From: Polyangium sp. 15x6
Lineage (GTDB): Bacteria > Myxococcota_A > Polyangia > Polyangiales > Polyangiaceae
Direction of reading: 5' to 3'
DNA: 64,000 bases
NCBI RefSeq assembly: GCF_029960785.1
Contig: NZ_JASBQE010000031.1
Location: forward strand, 1-64,000
Shown: positions 11,137 through 21,816 of the stretch, piece by piece
Layout: each line of letters begins with the position of its first letter
How positions within the stretch are numbered: position 1 is the stretch's first letter
Notes under the pieces: model-generated
Databases searched by the model: none
What the model saw: only the letters and a program-made list of their open reading frames with translations
What the model was told of the DNA's origin: nothing
Position numbers and translations under genes: made by a program

Positions 11137-12293
11137 GGCGTCCCTCCCCCGAGCACCCAGGTCCCCACGACGGGCGCGTGATCACTGAGGAGCTGCGGAT
11201 CACTCTGGATCCCTTGCCTCCCCGGCTCCTGGAGCACGTCCGCCCCGCCCGGGGCCCAGGCGTCGGCCTTCGTGACGAAGAGGTAATCGAGGGTGCGGTT
11301 CCAGAACTGGGGATTGCCCTGCTCGTCGTTCCGCAGCGGCCCGGCCACGGTATGCGTGAAATAACGCTTCTGGTCGGCCTCGGTGGTGCCGTAGGCTTCG
11401 AGGCTCACCCAGGGGACGAAATCGTCGTAGAACTTCTGCATGATCTCCGGCGTGTACGGGGGCTGCTCATACTCGGTGCCGATCGAGCTCGGGTGTTCGT
11501 CGGGGAAACCCACGAGCTTGATCGCGGTCGGCGGCAGCTCGTTCCAATCGCCGCCGATCACGAACGGGAGCGTCTCTTTCTTGATCTCGTCGTAGATCTG
11601 CTGGATCTGCCGTCCTTTCGTGCCGTCGACGTCGTAGGCCTCGGTGTGCACCACGTACGCGGCCACGTCCCTCCCCGCGCCCACGTCGATCACGGCGCGC
11701 CCGATCATGCGGTGAATGTAGAACTTCGCAGTGAGCGCGTCCTGATCGGTCCGATCCTCCTGCCGGATCCGTTCGGCGAACTTGATGGGGTATTTCGAGA
11801 AGATCGCGTTGCCGAGATCCATCCGGCCGACGCCCTCGGAGGGGATGTAGCGGCTGTTCCAGGTCTGGATGTAGGCCGCGTAGTTGAGGCTCGTGCCCTC
11901 CAGCATGCCCTGCACCATGTCGTAATAGGCGCTGCGCCGGGAGTTCACCTCGATCTCCTCGGTCATGAGGATATCGGGGTCGTACTCGTTCACGAGGCGG
12001 TAGAGGTCGGCCATGTTCTCCACGACCTCCTGCTTCGTCATCTGCACGCGATCGCCCCAATAATCGAACCAGAAGTCGATCCGCGCGGCGCCGTATTTCA
12101 CGTTCCAGGCCATGACCTTGAGCGTGGCGGGCGCCGCATCGGCAGGCGGCACGAGCGTGCTGCGCGTCGTGACCTGCACCTCCTGACGGACGAAATCCAT
12201 GTCGTCCGAGAGCGGCTCGCAGGCCGGGAGCAAGGCGAGGAGCGCCGACATCGAGAGCGCGCATGACGCGCGGCGGCGGGTGAGGAGTCCCAT
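11133..12293 (-). CDS. Lipoprotein of the endonuclease/exonuclease/phosphatase family
   Basis: A 386-residue protein with a type II signal peptide (LLALLPAC, lipobox LPAC at about residues 22-25), so it is probably lipid-anchored in the envelope. The EEP fold is marked by KVMAWNVKYG near residue 60, an acidic metal-binding position in ILMTEEIEVNSRR, GDWNELPP near 245 and the terminal SDHAPVVGTW. This superfamily includes DNase I, sphingomyelinases and inositol phosphatases; an extracellular nuclease or phosphodiesterase is likely. It is the first gene of the minus-strand group that continues with the barrel protein, the kinase and the FAD enzyme. ATG at 12293 immediately precedes the signal sequence. 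Confidence 0.85.
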   Translation of the reverse strand: MGLLTRRRASCALSMSALLALLPACEPLSDDMDFVRQEVQVTTRSTLVPPADAAPATLKVMAWNVKYGAARIDFWFDYWGDRVQMTKQEVVENMADLYRLVNEYDPDILMTEEIEVNSRRSAYYDMVQGMLEGTSLNYAAYIQTWNSRYIPSEGVGRMDLGNAIFSKYPIKFAERIRQEDRTDQDALTAKFYIHRMIGRAVIDVGAGRDVAAYVVHTEAYDVDGTKGRQIQQIYDEIKKETLPFVIGGDWNELPPTAIKLVGFPDEHPSSIGTEYEQPPYTPEIMQKFYDDFVPWVSLEAYGTTEADQKRYFTHTVAGPLRNDEQGNPQFWNRTLDYLFVTKADAWAPGGADVLQEPGRQGIQSDPQLLSDHAPVVGTWVLGGGTP

Positions 12294-12516
12294 GACCGTC
12301 CATGCTACCCGCCACGCCCCGACCGTTGAAAGATCCTTACGTGTGGCTCCCGGTCACCGACCTCTGCATGCGCGCCACCTGATCACCATTTGGACCACCC
12401 CTGCTCACGGCTCCTTCCACCCCACGCGGAAAAGCTCCACCATTCTGCAATTCGTTCGAATGTCGCGGGCCGGGTTCCTGCTTGACACCCAAGGCCCCCT
12501 CGATTCTCCTCGAAGG

Positions 12517-13407
12517 ATGTCCCGCGCCTCTCTCCTCCTCGCATTCGCACCTCTGGCTGCCGCCGCGCTCCTCGTCGCTCCGGACGCGTCGGCAACGAAC
12601 TACTCGCTCTGGATTCACGGCCGGAACACCGGCACGGCGACCAAGGCGGGCACGTACACCGATTTCTCCTACTGGGGTTCGTCGGCGACCGCGGCCGGCA
12701 TCAACAAGAAGGCCGTCAACTGGGACGGCAAGAGCCACATCTCCGAGCAGAACTTCCGCATCCGCGACGCCCTCGATTGCTACTGTACGGGCGCGAACTG
12801 GTGTTACATCGCCGCCCACAGCGCCGGCGACGCCCAGATCGGGTATGCGCTCGACAAATTCGGCGGCTCGACGCGCAGCATCAAGAACGCGACCCCGTCC
12901 TCGAATGGCACGTGCGGCAATGCGGGCGGCACGCAGACCGGCTGGAACATCCACTGGGTCGACGTCGCGAGCGGCGCCGGCGGCGGCAGCGAGCTCGCGA
13001 ACATCGGCGCCTGGGCGGTGAGCGACGCGCTCACGGACGACCTGAAAACGGCCACGATGCGCGCCCTCTACGACCACAACCAGACCCGCGGAAAATGGTT
13101 TTACATGTTCGCGGGCGCGAAGGGCACGCTCTACTCGGCCACGCTGGCCGGCCAGGACGACGAGGCGGTCGGCTACCACTCGACCGGCGGCGTCTCCGTG
13201 ACGGGCGGCTTCTGCAACGCGGGCGACCTCTTCTGCGACGGTACGCTCACGACGGGCTCGGGCGCGACGAGCAACGGCAAGGCGAAATGGTCGTACCACA
13301 ACGTCGAGCTCGTCGACACGTCGGAGCAGTACAACCATTACGCGAACGGCGCCTGGGCAGGTATCATCGCCCCGGTGCGCACCGACATGGTCAACTTCGC
13401 CAAGTAA
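12517..13407 (+). CDS. Secreted protein with lipase-like AHSAG motif
   Basis: A 296-residue exported protein. The signal peptide (MSRASLLLAFAPLAAAALL, cleaved around DASA) argues for ATG 12517; an in-frame ATG at 12460 would add 19 residues in front of it. The mature protein opens with a strand-loop NYSLWIHGRN and has CYIAAHSAGDAQIGYAL near residues 98-114. This looks like the nucleophile elbow of alpha/beta hydrolases, with HSAG in place of GHSxG. Further candidates for an acid and a histidine (GQDDEAVGYHSTGG and the final SEQYNHY) are present, and several cysteines could form disulfides. A secreted esterase or lipase is plausible but unproven. The region 12294-12516 between it and the divergent phosphoesterase gene should hold both promoters; no clear boxes were found. 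Confidence 0.65.
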   Translation: MSRASLLLAFAPLAAAALLVAPDASATNYSLWIHGRNTGTATKAGTYTDFSYWGSSATAAGINKKAVNWDGKSHISEQNFRIRDALDCYCTGANWCYIAAHSAGDAQIGYALDKFGGSTRSIKNATPSSNGTCGNAGGTQTGWNIHWVDVASGAGGGSELANIGAWAVSDALTDDLKTATMRALYDHNQTRGKWFYMFAGAKGTLYSATLAGQDDEAVGYHSTGGVSVTGGFCNAGDLFCDGTLTTGSGATSNGKAKWSYHNVELVDTSEQYNHYANGAWAGIIAPVRTDMVNFAK

Positions 13408-13416
13408 GCCCGCCGC

Positions 13417-14649
13417 GTGACGAAACGCTCGGCAGGAACGACGGCCTCCCCGCGGCCGGGACGGCGGCGCCTCGTCATCGGGGCGGCCGTCCTCGCCGCG
13501 GGCCTGCTGCTCTTCTGGCAACGCGACCGCCTCTCGCCGCGGCGCGCGCCCTCCGAAGACGAGATCCTCGCCGCGGCCCCGGCGCACTCCGCAGGGTCCG
13601 CGCCTGGCCGCGACCAGAACGGCCCGAAGCCACGCTGGATGCCCGCCGCGGGCGAGGACGGGGCGGAGGAAAGCGCGCGTAAAATCGCCGAAAAACGCCT
13701 GGAGCGAGCACGGCATACGCTCGAAGGGTATGTGCAGGCGACACGTTACCCACCCGGCGCGCGCCCGCTTTCGGAAAAACCCGACCTCCAAAAGCCGCAT
13801 TCCGTCGCGAAAAACACGCTGCCGCTCGCGCGCCCGGATCACAAGCTCACGGACGCCCGCGTGACGCTGGAGCAGGATCGCATGTATCTCGTGGGCGACG
13901 AGGCCGCGCGCCTCGTGGTCTCGTGCACGACGAGCGACGGCCCCGCGCGTTGCGAGGTCCTCCGGGCCGAGGCCCGCGTCCCGGAGACGATGCCGCAAGC
14001 GAGCACGATGCCCCCGGCCCGCGTCGCGTTCGCCGACGAAGGCGCGGGCGGCTCCGCGATCGCCGCGCTCTTCGCCCCGGCGAAGGAAGGGTTCGGCGGG
14101 TATCACGGCCCCATCGCGGTGAACCTCGATCTGCGTATCGAGGGCGAGGAAGGCGCCGCGCAATTCAACCTCGTCTACACGCCCGCGCCGCCGGCGCGCT
14201 TCACGGGCGACGTGCGCGAGGTCATCGAGAACGGCTCGCTCTGCTTGTACCTGCGCCTCGCGGTGGACAAACCGGGCCGTTACGTGGTCGTGGGCCGCGT
14301 GGACGACGCCGAGGGAGACGGATTCGCGTACCTCGAGCACAACGATCCGCTCGGCGCGGGCGCGCAGGAGGCGAAAATGTGCATTTTCGGCAAACTCGTC
14401 CTCGACGAGCGAGCGAAATCGCCATTCGTGCTGCGCGACGTGGAGGCGTACCTGCTCAAGGAAGACACCTACCCCGACCGCGAGCTCGTCCCGGGGCGCG
14501 ACGGGCCTTTCCACACGACGAAGGCCTATCCGGAGAGCGTGTTTTCCGATGCGGAATGGCAGAGCGAGGAGCGCGACCGCCACATCAAGGAGTTCACGAA
14601 GAACGTGAAGGAGGCGGAGGGCGAGCTGGAAGCGGCGGGCGGGCCTTAG
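13417..14649 (+). CDS. Single-pass membrane protein of unknown function
   Basis: A 410-residue protein beginning at GTG 13417, ten bases after the hydrolase-like gene, so the two may be co-transcribed. A basic N-terminus (RPGRRRL) is followed by one transmembrane helix (VIGAAVLAAGLLLFWQ, residues about 21-37). The rest lies outside the cytoplasm: a linker, a short helix rich in Arg/Glu, then a domain from about residue 130 with Ig-like strand patterns (ARVTLEQDRMYLVGDEA, PIAVNLDLRIEGEEG, GRYVVVGRVDDAEGDG). No enzyme motif or named family was recognised. It ends 10 bp before the convergent lipoprotein gene. Confidence 0.65.
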   Translation: MTKRSAGTTASPRPGRRRLVIGAAVLAAGLLLFWQRDRLSPRRAPSEDEILAAAPAHSAGSAPGRDQNGPKPRWMPAAGEDGAEESARKIAEKRLERARHTLEGYVQATRYPPGARPLSEKPDLQKPHSVAKNTLPLARPDHKLTDARVTLEQDRMYLVGDEAARLVVSCTTSDGPARCEVLRAEARVPETMPQASTMPPARVAFADEGAGGSAIAALFAPAKEGFGGYHGPIAVNLDLRIEGEEGAAQFNLVYTPAPPARFTGDVREVIENGSLCLYLRLAVDKPGRYVVVGRVDDAEGDGFAYLEHNDPLGAGAQEAKMCIFGKLVLDERAKSPFVLRDVEAYLLKEDTYPDRELVPGRDGPFHTTKAYPESVFSDAEWQSEERDRHIKEFTKNVKEAEGELEAAGGP

Positions 14650-14659
14650 TCGCGTCGCG

Positions 14660-16429
14660 TCATTGCGGCGGCTCGATCTGGAACACGTCCCACGCGGGCG
14701 TGTGGTTGTTCTCTTCCGGGACCTGCGACGTCACGTAAAGCGCGGGGTACGTCTTGTCGATCACCTCGGAGCCGTCGGCCTGCACGGTCGTCACGACGCC
14801 GCTCACGAAGAGCTGCGGATTGTTCAGATCGCGCCGCTTCGAGCTGAACGTCAGCCAGTAATACTTTTTCCCGTTGAACCCCTCGGCGCTCGGGGCCCAG
14901 CGCGGCCAGGAGTTCGTGAGGCCCGGGCTCTTCCGATCCACGCAGGCCGGCGGATCGTTGCCCGCCACGCGCACGGCCTCGCCGCCTTTCGCAGGGACCA
15001 CGAGGACCTCGGCCATCGGCTCGTCGTACGAATCCGCCCAGTTCACGCCGTCGGCCTTGTATGGCGCGAATCGATTGAACGCGAGCAGCGTGTCGCCCGG
15101 CGAGATGACCGGGTAAAACTCCACGAACGCCGGATCACTCGCGCCGGGCAGCGGCGTCGCATTGCCGCCTTGCCGGTTGTTGAAGGGCACCGTGTAGATG
15201 TCCATCGTGGTGTCGGCGTCCGAGATCCCCGTGATGACGCCTTCGCCGCCGGCGGGCGCCGTCGTGTAAGCGATCGTCGTCCCGTCGTGCCACCACGTCG
15301 GCGACGCGACCACCGCGCGTCCGTCCCCCACGCGCGGCAAGATACCCCAGCCAGTCGCGGGATCCTGCGCATGGAGGTCGGTCCAGGCGAGCTCGTACCT
15401 GTTCCCCGTGAGCGCGGGATCGAACATCACCGTGATGGCCACGGCGTCCTGCGCCGTGTAATGGGCCCCGGAGAGCGTCGGCGCCGTTTGCTTGTTCCGG
15501 CCGAGCAGCCCGAGCGCCACGGCCGAGACCTGCATCTCCGTGGGCAAAGCCGCCGTCCCGTCCACTTTCCGCGCCGAGACGGTCCGCGTCCCGATCGACG
15601 CGTCGCGCGTGAAAAACGAGAGCGCGCCGTCCGGCGACGAGGCGTGGCAAGCCACGCACGTCGTGTCGCCACCCACGATCTCGGGCGAGAGCACCGTCGT
15701 GACCTGGGTGTCGCCGATGGAAAAACCCTTCAATGCGGTCTTGCCCGAGCCCGGCGCGCCCGTCGTCCAGTAGACGATCGATCCCGGCGCGGCGACGGGC
15801 GCCACGTGCACGACGCCCTCGGTGCCGACGAACGGTCCAGCGACGAGCTGACCGCCGTCGATCTGCGCGCTGCGCACGGCCATCTTGATGTCCCGGCCCG
15901 CGCTGTGCCCCGCGAGCCCGGACCAGATGTCCGCGGGAATCGTGTACGAGGTGGTCGTCGTGTAGACCACGAGCTCGTTCACCTGGTTGTCGACCCCGAG
16001 CCGGAGCTCGAAGACGTTGTGCCCCGCCGGCGCGATCCATTCGAATCGCAGCGGCGTCCAGTTCGTCGGGACGAGCGCCTCCATCGGCGGCTCCGCGACG
16101 CAAGGGCCGCCCTGCGGCTGCGCGGGCGTGCCCTGGAAGAGCTCGGGTGCCTGCGCAGGCACGCCCATGTCGATTTGAGGGCCGGCGGGGAAATCGAGGA
16201 ACGGTCCGTTCGGATTGGGGCCGCTGCCGATGAAGTCGCCGCCTTCCCCGCCCGCGCCGGCCGAGCCGGCCGAGCCGCCCGAGCCCGAGGCGCCGGCTCC
16301 GCCCGTTCCCTGGGTCGCAGACGAGCCACCACCGCCGTTCGAGGAGCACGAGACCCCAGCTGCGCCGAGCGAGGCGGCCGAGGCCAAGGCCAAGAAGAGC
16401 GCGATATCGCGCCGAAGTTTGGTTTTCAT
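14660..16429 (-). CDS. TolB/PD40-like lipoprotein with one CXXCH heme-type motif
   Basis: A 589-residue protein with a lipoprotein signal (AGVSC at about residue 27) and a Ser/Gly-rich linker (GSGGSAGSAGAGGEGG). A large beta domain follows: a strand-rich middle region, then propeller-like repeats such as PVISPGDTLLAFNRFA and PRWAPSAEGFNGKKYYWLTF, typical of TolB/PD40 blades. TTCVACHASSPDG near residue 265 is a CXXCH motif, suggesting one covalently bound c-type heme. A surface-anchored redox or sensing protein is the best guess. ATG at 16429 fits the signal peptide; an upstream in-frame GTG (16450) adds seven residues. Confidence 0.72.
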   Translation of the reverse strand: MKTKLRRDIALFLALASAASLGAAGVSCSSNGGGGSSATQGTGGAGASGSGGSAGSAGAGGEGGDFIGSGPNPNGPFLDFPAGPQIDMGVPAQAPELFQGTPAQPQGGPCVAEPPMEALVPTNWTPLRFEWIAPAGHNVFELRLGVDNQVNELVVYTTTTSYTIPADIWSGLAGHSAGRDIKMAVRSAQIDGGQLVAGPFVGTEGVVHVAPVAAPGSIVYWTTGAPGSGKTALKGFSIGDTQVTTVLSPEIVGGDTTCVACHASSPDGALSFFTRDASIGTRTVSARKVDGTAALPTEMQVSAVALGLLGRNKQTAPTLSGAHYTAQDAVAITVMFDPALTGNRYELAWTDLHAQDPATGWGILPRVGDGRAVVASPTWWHDGTTIAYTTAPAGGEGVITGISDADTTMDIYTVPFNNRQGGNATPLPGASDPAFVEFYPVISPGDTLLAFNRFAPYKADGVNWADSYDEPMAEVLVVPAKGGEAVRVAGNDPPACVDRKSPGLTNSWPRWAPSAEGFNGKKYYWLTFSSKRRDLNNPQLFVSGVVTTVQADGSEVIDKTYPALYVTSQVPEENNHTPAWDVFQIEPPQ

Positions 16430-16541
16430 GGTGGGATGATCGGGAGCCACCGGCCGGCGTCAAGGCTCGGGCGCAGAGCCCGCCCGATTGCGACAGGATT
16501 CCCGCGGTTGACACGCGCTCGCCCAGCGCCACGGGACCTAC

Positions 16542-17024
16542 ATGGCGGCGAGGGGGAGACAGCGATCGATCATCGCGCTCTCGGGCGGCGTGATCGCGGG
16601 CATTTTCGCGGGAATCGTGGCGAGCCTGTACGGGCTCCTCTCGACGGTCGCGCGCGGCGGCGATCCGTGGGTCGTGTTCAAGTGGGCTTCGGCGCCGTTC
16701 CTCGACGATCGCGCATTCGCGCCCGGCTTCGACGCGGGCGCCGTGGTGCTCGGCATCCTCGTGCATTTCGCCGTGTCGATCGCCTGGGGCGCGCTGTTCG
16801 GTCTGCTCGTCTTCGGCGCGAACGTGTTCCGAACGCTCGTGTTCGGCGCGGCGTACGGCGTGATCATCTGGTTCGTCATGTACAAGGCGGTGTTGCCCGC
16901 GGTAGGCCTCGGCGCGATCGCGGAGCGCGTGCCCGTGGGTCCGGCGATCCTCGAACACGTGATCTTCGGGCTCGCGCTCGCAATCGGGTTTCTCCCGTTC
17001 CAACGACGCGCGCCCACGGTTTGA
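16542..17024 (+). CDS. Small integral membrane protein of unknown function
   Basis: A 160-residue protein with about four hydrophobic helices: residues 10-33, 63-87, 92-113 and 134-152. A short basic N-terminus and a basic C-terminus (FQRRAPTV) suggest cytoplasmic ends. Gly/Ala-rich helices resemble the DUF1440/YagU-like and related small membrane families, but the match is by eye only. Its ATG lies about 110 bp from the divergent lipoprotein gene start, so the short gap must hold both promoters. Confidence 0.6.
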   Translation: MAARGRQRSIIALSGGVIAGIFAGIVASLYGLLSTVARGGDPWVVFKWASAPFLDDRAFAPGFDAGAVVLGILVHFAVSIAWGALFGLLVFGANVFRTLVFGAAYGVIIWFVMYKAVLPAVGLGAIAERVPVGPAILEHVIFGLALAIGFLPFQRRAPTV

Positions 17025-17063
17025 CGCGTAGCGCCTTCCGAAGCGGCCTTCGCCTCGACTAGG

Positions 17064-18329
17064 ATGCGGGGCATGCCTCTCACGGTCACGTCGCAGGCCG
17101 CGACGCACGTCGGTCGCAAGCGCAAGCGCAACGAGGACAGTCACCTCGTGGACCCCGACCTCGGCCTGTACATCGTGGCCGACGGCATGGGTGGTCAGGC
17201 GGCCGGTGATGTCGCCTCGCGCCGCGCGGTCGACGTCGCGCGGGCCTACGTGGCCGACCGAGTCGAGGTGCTGACGCGCTTTGCGGAGAACCCGTCGCAG
17301 GAGAACCGCGTCGCCGCGCAAGAGCTCGTCGCAGCGGCAATCCAGGCTGCCTGCGCCGATCTCTGGAGCATGGCCGAGAACGACCCGAAGCTCCGCGGCA
17401 TGGGCACGACGATGGTGCTCTTCGCCGTCGCAGGGGATCGCGCCGTGGTCGGGCACGTGGGCGACAGCCGCGCCTACCTCCTGCGGCAGGACGTGGCGAA
17501 CCGGCTCACCGAGGATCACACGATCGTCGCGGCCTCGATCAAAAACGGGACGATGACGAAGGAGCAGGCGAAGATCAGCGCCCTGCGCAGCGTGCTCACG
17601 CGGGCCGTGGGGACGCAGGAGTCGGTGCAGGTCGACACGCTGCTCGTGGAGATCACGCCGGGCGACCTCTTCCTGATCTGCAGCGACGGCCTGCACGGTT
17701 ACATCGAGGACGAAGAGGTCCCCTTGCTCTGCGCGAGCGTACCGGACAACCTCGCGGAGCAGCTCATCGACTTCGCGAACGAGCGTGGCGGCCGGGACAA
17801 CATCACGGCAATCGTGCTCTCGTTCCACGGCGCGACGGCGGAGGAGCCCGAAGCGCTCACGAAGCACGAGGCGCTGCGCGGCATCCCGCTGTTCATGCAC
17901 CTCACCTACCGCGAGCAAGCCGAGATCCTCGCGATCTCGGAGGTGAAGAGCTACCCCCTCGGCGCAGCCATCGTGACCGAGGGCGAGCCCGGCGAGGACC
18001 TGTACGTGATCCTGCGCGGGCGCGTGGCCGTCGAGAAGGACAACGTCGCAATCACGACGATCATGACGGGTGGTTATTTCGGCGAGATGGGCCTCGTCGA
18101 CGACTCACGGCGCTCGGCCACGGTGCGGGCACTCGAGTCGGTGCGCACGATGGTCATCACACGAACGGACATGATGAACGTCATGCGACGCGAGCCAGTG
18201 CTCGCCGTGAAGCTGCTCTGGAGCTTCGTGCAGGGCCTCTCGCAGCGTCTGCGCACGGTGAACACCGAGCTCTCCGAAGCCCGCGCCGAGCTCTTCGAAG
18301 CACAAGGCGTCGCGCCGTACACGTCGTAG
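17064..18329 (+). CDS. PP2C-type Ser/Thr protein phosphatase fused to a cyclic-nucleotide-binding domain
   Basis: A 421-residue protein. Residues about 10-255 are a PP2C (PPM) phosphatase: RKRNEDSH, DGMGGQAAGDVAS with the metal aspartate, GTTMVLF, GHVGDSRAYLL, LTEDHT, ICSDGLHGYI and GGRDNITAIV are all present, so it should be active. Residues about 270-395 form a cNMP-binding domain (PLGAAIVTEGEPGEDLYVILRGRV, FGEMGLVDDSRRSATVRAL), where the phosphate-binding cassette resembles CRP-type FGEM...RSATV. The likely role is dephosphorylating targets of the many Hanks kinases in such a genome, possibly tuned by cAMP, c-di-GMP or another nucleotide. ATG 17064 or 17073 could be the start. Confidence 0.9.
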   Translation: MRGMPLTVTSQAATHVGRKRKRNEDSHLVDPDLGLYIVADGMGGQAAGDVASRRAVDVARAYVADRVEVLTRFAENPSQENRVAAQELVAAAIQAACADLWSMAENDPKLRGMGTTMVLFAVAGDRAVVGHVGDSRAYLLRQDVANRLTEDHTIVAASIKNGTMTKEQAKISALRSVLTRAVGTQESVQVDTLLVEITPGDLFLICSDGLHGYIEDEEVPLLCASVPDNLAEQLIDFANERGGRDNITAIVLSFHGATAEEPEALTKHEALRGIPLFMHLTYREQAEILAISEVKSYPLGAAIVTEGEPGEDLYVILRGRVAVEKDNVAITTIMTGGYFGEMGLVDDSRRSATVRALESVRTMVITRTDMMNVMRREPVLAVKLLWSFVQGLSQRLRTVNTELSEARAELFEAQGVAPYTS

Positions 18330-18350
18330 GCCGAGCGGTGGGGCGCCGCG

Positions 18351-18646
18351 CCGGGGCGCTGCCCCGGACCCCGGCAGGGGCTATCCGCCCCTGCACCCGG
18401 ACCAGGCACGGCCTGGACCGAGGGGGGAAGAACTGCGCGATGCGCAGTTCTTCCCACGGGCCCGTGACAAGACCACGAAGGTCTTGTCCACACGTCGACG
18501 AGGGAGAGCAGGATCGTTGGTGGTCTTGTCAGCGGCTGTTCGATGAACTGCGCATCGCGCAGTTCATCGACCCCGAGTCCAGCGCTTGCGCTGGTCCGGG
18601 TCCCGGGGCGGACAGCCCCGGGTGGGGCCTGGGGCAAAGCCCCAGC
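18351..18646. repeat. Full copy of the mirror-symmetric hairpin-array element (between convergent genes)
   Basis: Fills most of the gene-free gap between the phosphatase (+) and boxB (-). Left arm hairpins: CCGGGGC-GCT-GCCCCGG (18351-18367), CAGGGGC-TATCC-GCCCCTG (18375-18393), CCAGGC-ACG-GCCTGG (18402-18416), and a 14-bp stem with loop GAT (18425-18455). The spacer has GACAAGACC-ACGAA-GGTCTTGTC (18466-18488). Right arm, same hairpins in reverse order and orientation: 14-bp stem with loop ATC (18540-18570), CCAGCGC-TT-GCGCTGG, CCCGGGGC-GGACA-GCCCCGGG (18602-18622), CTGGGGC-AAA-GCCCCAG (18629-18645). It may act as a bidirectional terminator or be a REP/MITE-like element. Confidence 0.88.
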
Positions 18647-18667
18647 GACGCGGCCTCAACCCGAGCC

Positions 18668-20103
<1,436 letters not shown>

Positions 20104-20107
<4 letters not shown>

Positions 20108-21783
20108 GTTCGCCTCCAGTCGAATTCGGGTCGCTCGGGCCGGCCGTACATCGTGAGCGCGCCCCGCTCGCCGACCGCATTCGGGCGCTGGAAGATCCAG
20201 TTTTGCCAGGCCGAGAGACGCCCGAAGATCTTCGTCTCCAGCGTCTCGGGCCCGGCGAAGCGCAGCGAAGCCTCCATCCCGGTCAGCGCGTCGGGCGACA
20301 GGCTCGCGCGCTCCTCGACCGCGATCCGCACCTCGTCGTCCCAGTCCATCTCGTCGGGCGTGAACGTCACGAGCCCGAGCTTTGCCGCGCTCTCTGCGTC
20401 CACCAAGGACGTTTGTCCTTCCAGACGCTTCACGGCCGAAGGATCGTGGAGGAATCGCGTCTCGAGGCGCGTGAGGCCGTTCGGCATCGGGAACGGGCCG
20501 AAGTTCAGCGGCGAGAGGCCGATCACGGGCGGCTCGTCCCCGCCGTCGAGCATGTACGTCCGGTCGCCGGCGAGGGCCAGCTCGAACAGGCTGCCCGCGA
20601 AGCACGAGCCGGGCTCGACCAGCGAGAACACGCTACGCGCCGTGAGATCCAGGCGCTTCAGGGTGCGGCGCATCTTGAGCAGGATCTCGCGGGCGAACCA
20701 GTCGTCGCGCAGCGCGTGGAGCGCCTTGTCCGCGGCGCGCACGGCCTCGGGATCACCCTTCGTCCGGAGCAGCACGAGGCCTGCCTCCGGATGGTTGAAG
20801 CGCAGATCGAGCAGCGCATCGTCGATCTCGCGGAACACGCGGAGCGCCCACACGTCGGAGCCGCTCTTGTGCAGCGCCTCCGCGGTGGTCTCCGGCGCGC
20901 CCTCGGGCGCGCGCACCTCGAGCTCGGCGACGCGCGTCTGGCTGTCGACGACGAGCGTGACGTACTTGTATTCGGCCTTCGACTTGCTGCCGTCCTCGGA
21001 GCGCTTCACCTCGAGCGGGACCAGCGTCACGCCCGGGCCCTGCTTGTCCTTCGTGCGCGCGGCGATCGCGTTTGCCTCCTCGATCACTCCCTGATCGAAG
21101 CGGCTCTTCGGGATCGAACGATCGACGAGACGCCACTCCTCGGCGCGCTTGCCGCGAACGCCCTCGGCGAGTGTGCTGAACACGTCGGCGAGATCGCGGC
21201 GGACCTTGCGTTTGTCGACGAGGCGCGTGAGCCCGCCCGTGCCCGGGAGCACGGCGAGCAGCGGTGTCTCTGGGAACGAGACCGCGCTCGATCCATCGTC
21301 GCAGAGCAGGATCTTCTCACACGCGAGTGCCAGCTCGTAACCACCGCCCGAGGCCACGCCGTTCAGCGCGGCCACGTAGTGCTGGTCGCTCTCGCTGCAC
21401 GCCTCTTCGAGCGAGAGGCGCGTCTCGTTCGTGTACTTGCAGAAGTTGACCTTGAAGGCGTGCGTCGACGAACCGAGCATGTAGATGTTCGCGCCGGCGC
21501 AGAAGATGCGCGGCTGACCGCTCGTGACGATCACGACCTTCACCTCGGGATGCTCGAAGCGCAGCCGCTCCACCGCGTCCGCGAGCTCGATGTCCACGCC
21601 GAGGTCGTAGCTGTTCAGCTTGAGCGTGTAGCCGGGGCGCATCGGCGCCTCCTCGACCACATCCATCACGAGCCGCGCGATCGCGCCGTCGAACGACAGC
21701 TTCCAGTGCTTGTACCGGCTCGGATGTGTCTCGAAACGGATGGCGGGCGCCTTGGCCCCGCTGCTTTCACTCTCGATGCCCAT
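20104..21783 (-). CDS. boxC: Benzoyl-CoA-dihydrodiol lyase BoxC
   Basis: A 559-residue crotonase-superfamily protein, the typical BoxC length. It opens the ring of 2,3-epoxybenzoyl-CoA hydrolytically with loss of formate to give 3,4-dehydroadipyl-CoA semialdehyde. The N-terminal crotonase-like part shows IFCAGANIYMLGSSTHAFK and NGVASGGGYELALAC (oxyanion-hole region), the middle shows PLLAVLPGTGGLTRLVDKRKVRRD, and the C-terminal half ends in NAVGERGALTMYG. ATG 21783 is preceded by GTGGAG at good spacing; an upstream GTG (21801) is less likely. It is first in the boxCB operon and divergent from boxR, with two palindromic operators in the shared promoter region. Confidence 0.95.
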
Positions 21784-21816
21784 CGCCGAAAACTCCACCA
21801 CCGGGGCGATGGAGTG

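Noticed and set aside
12337-14583. Long minus-strand open frame of about 750 codons
   Set aside because: It lies opposite two plus-strand genes with a signal peptide, a membrane helix and normal codon use; its own translation is Arg/Val-rich with no motif. Antisense frames open easily at this GC content.
20108-20605. Upstream extension of boxB
   Set aside because: It overlaps boxC in another frame and would add about 166 Arg-rich residues not found in BoxB; GTG 20107 gives the usual length.
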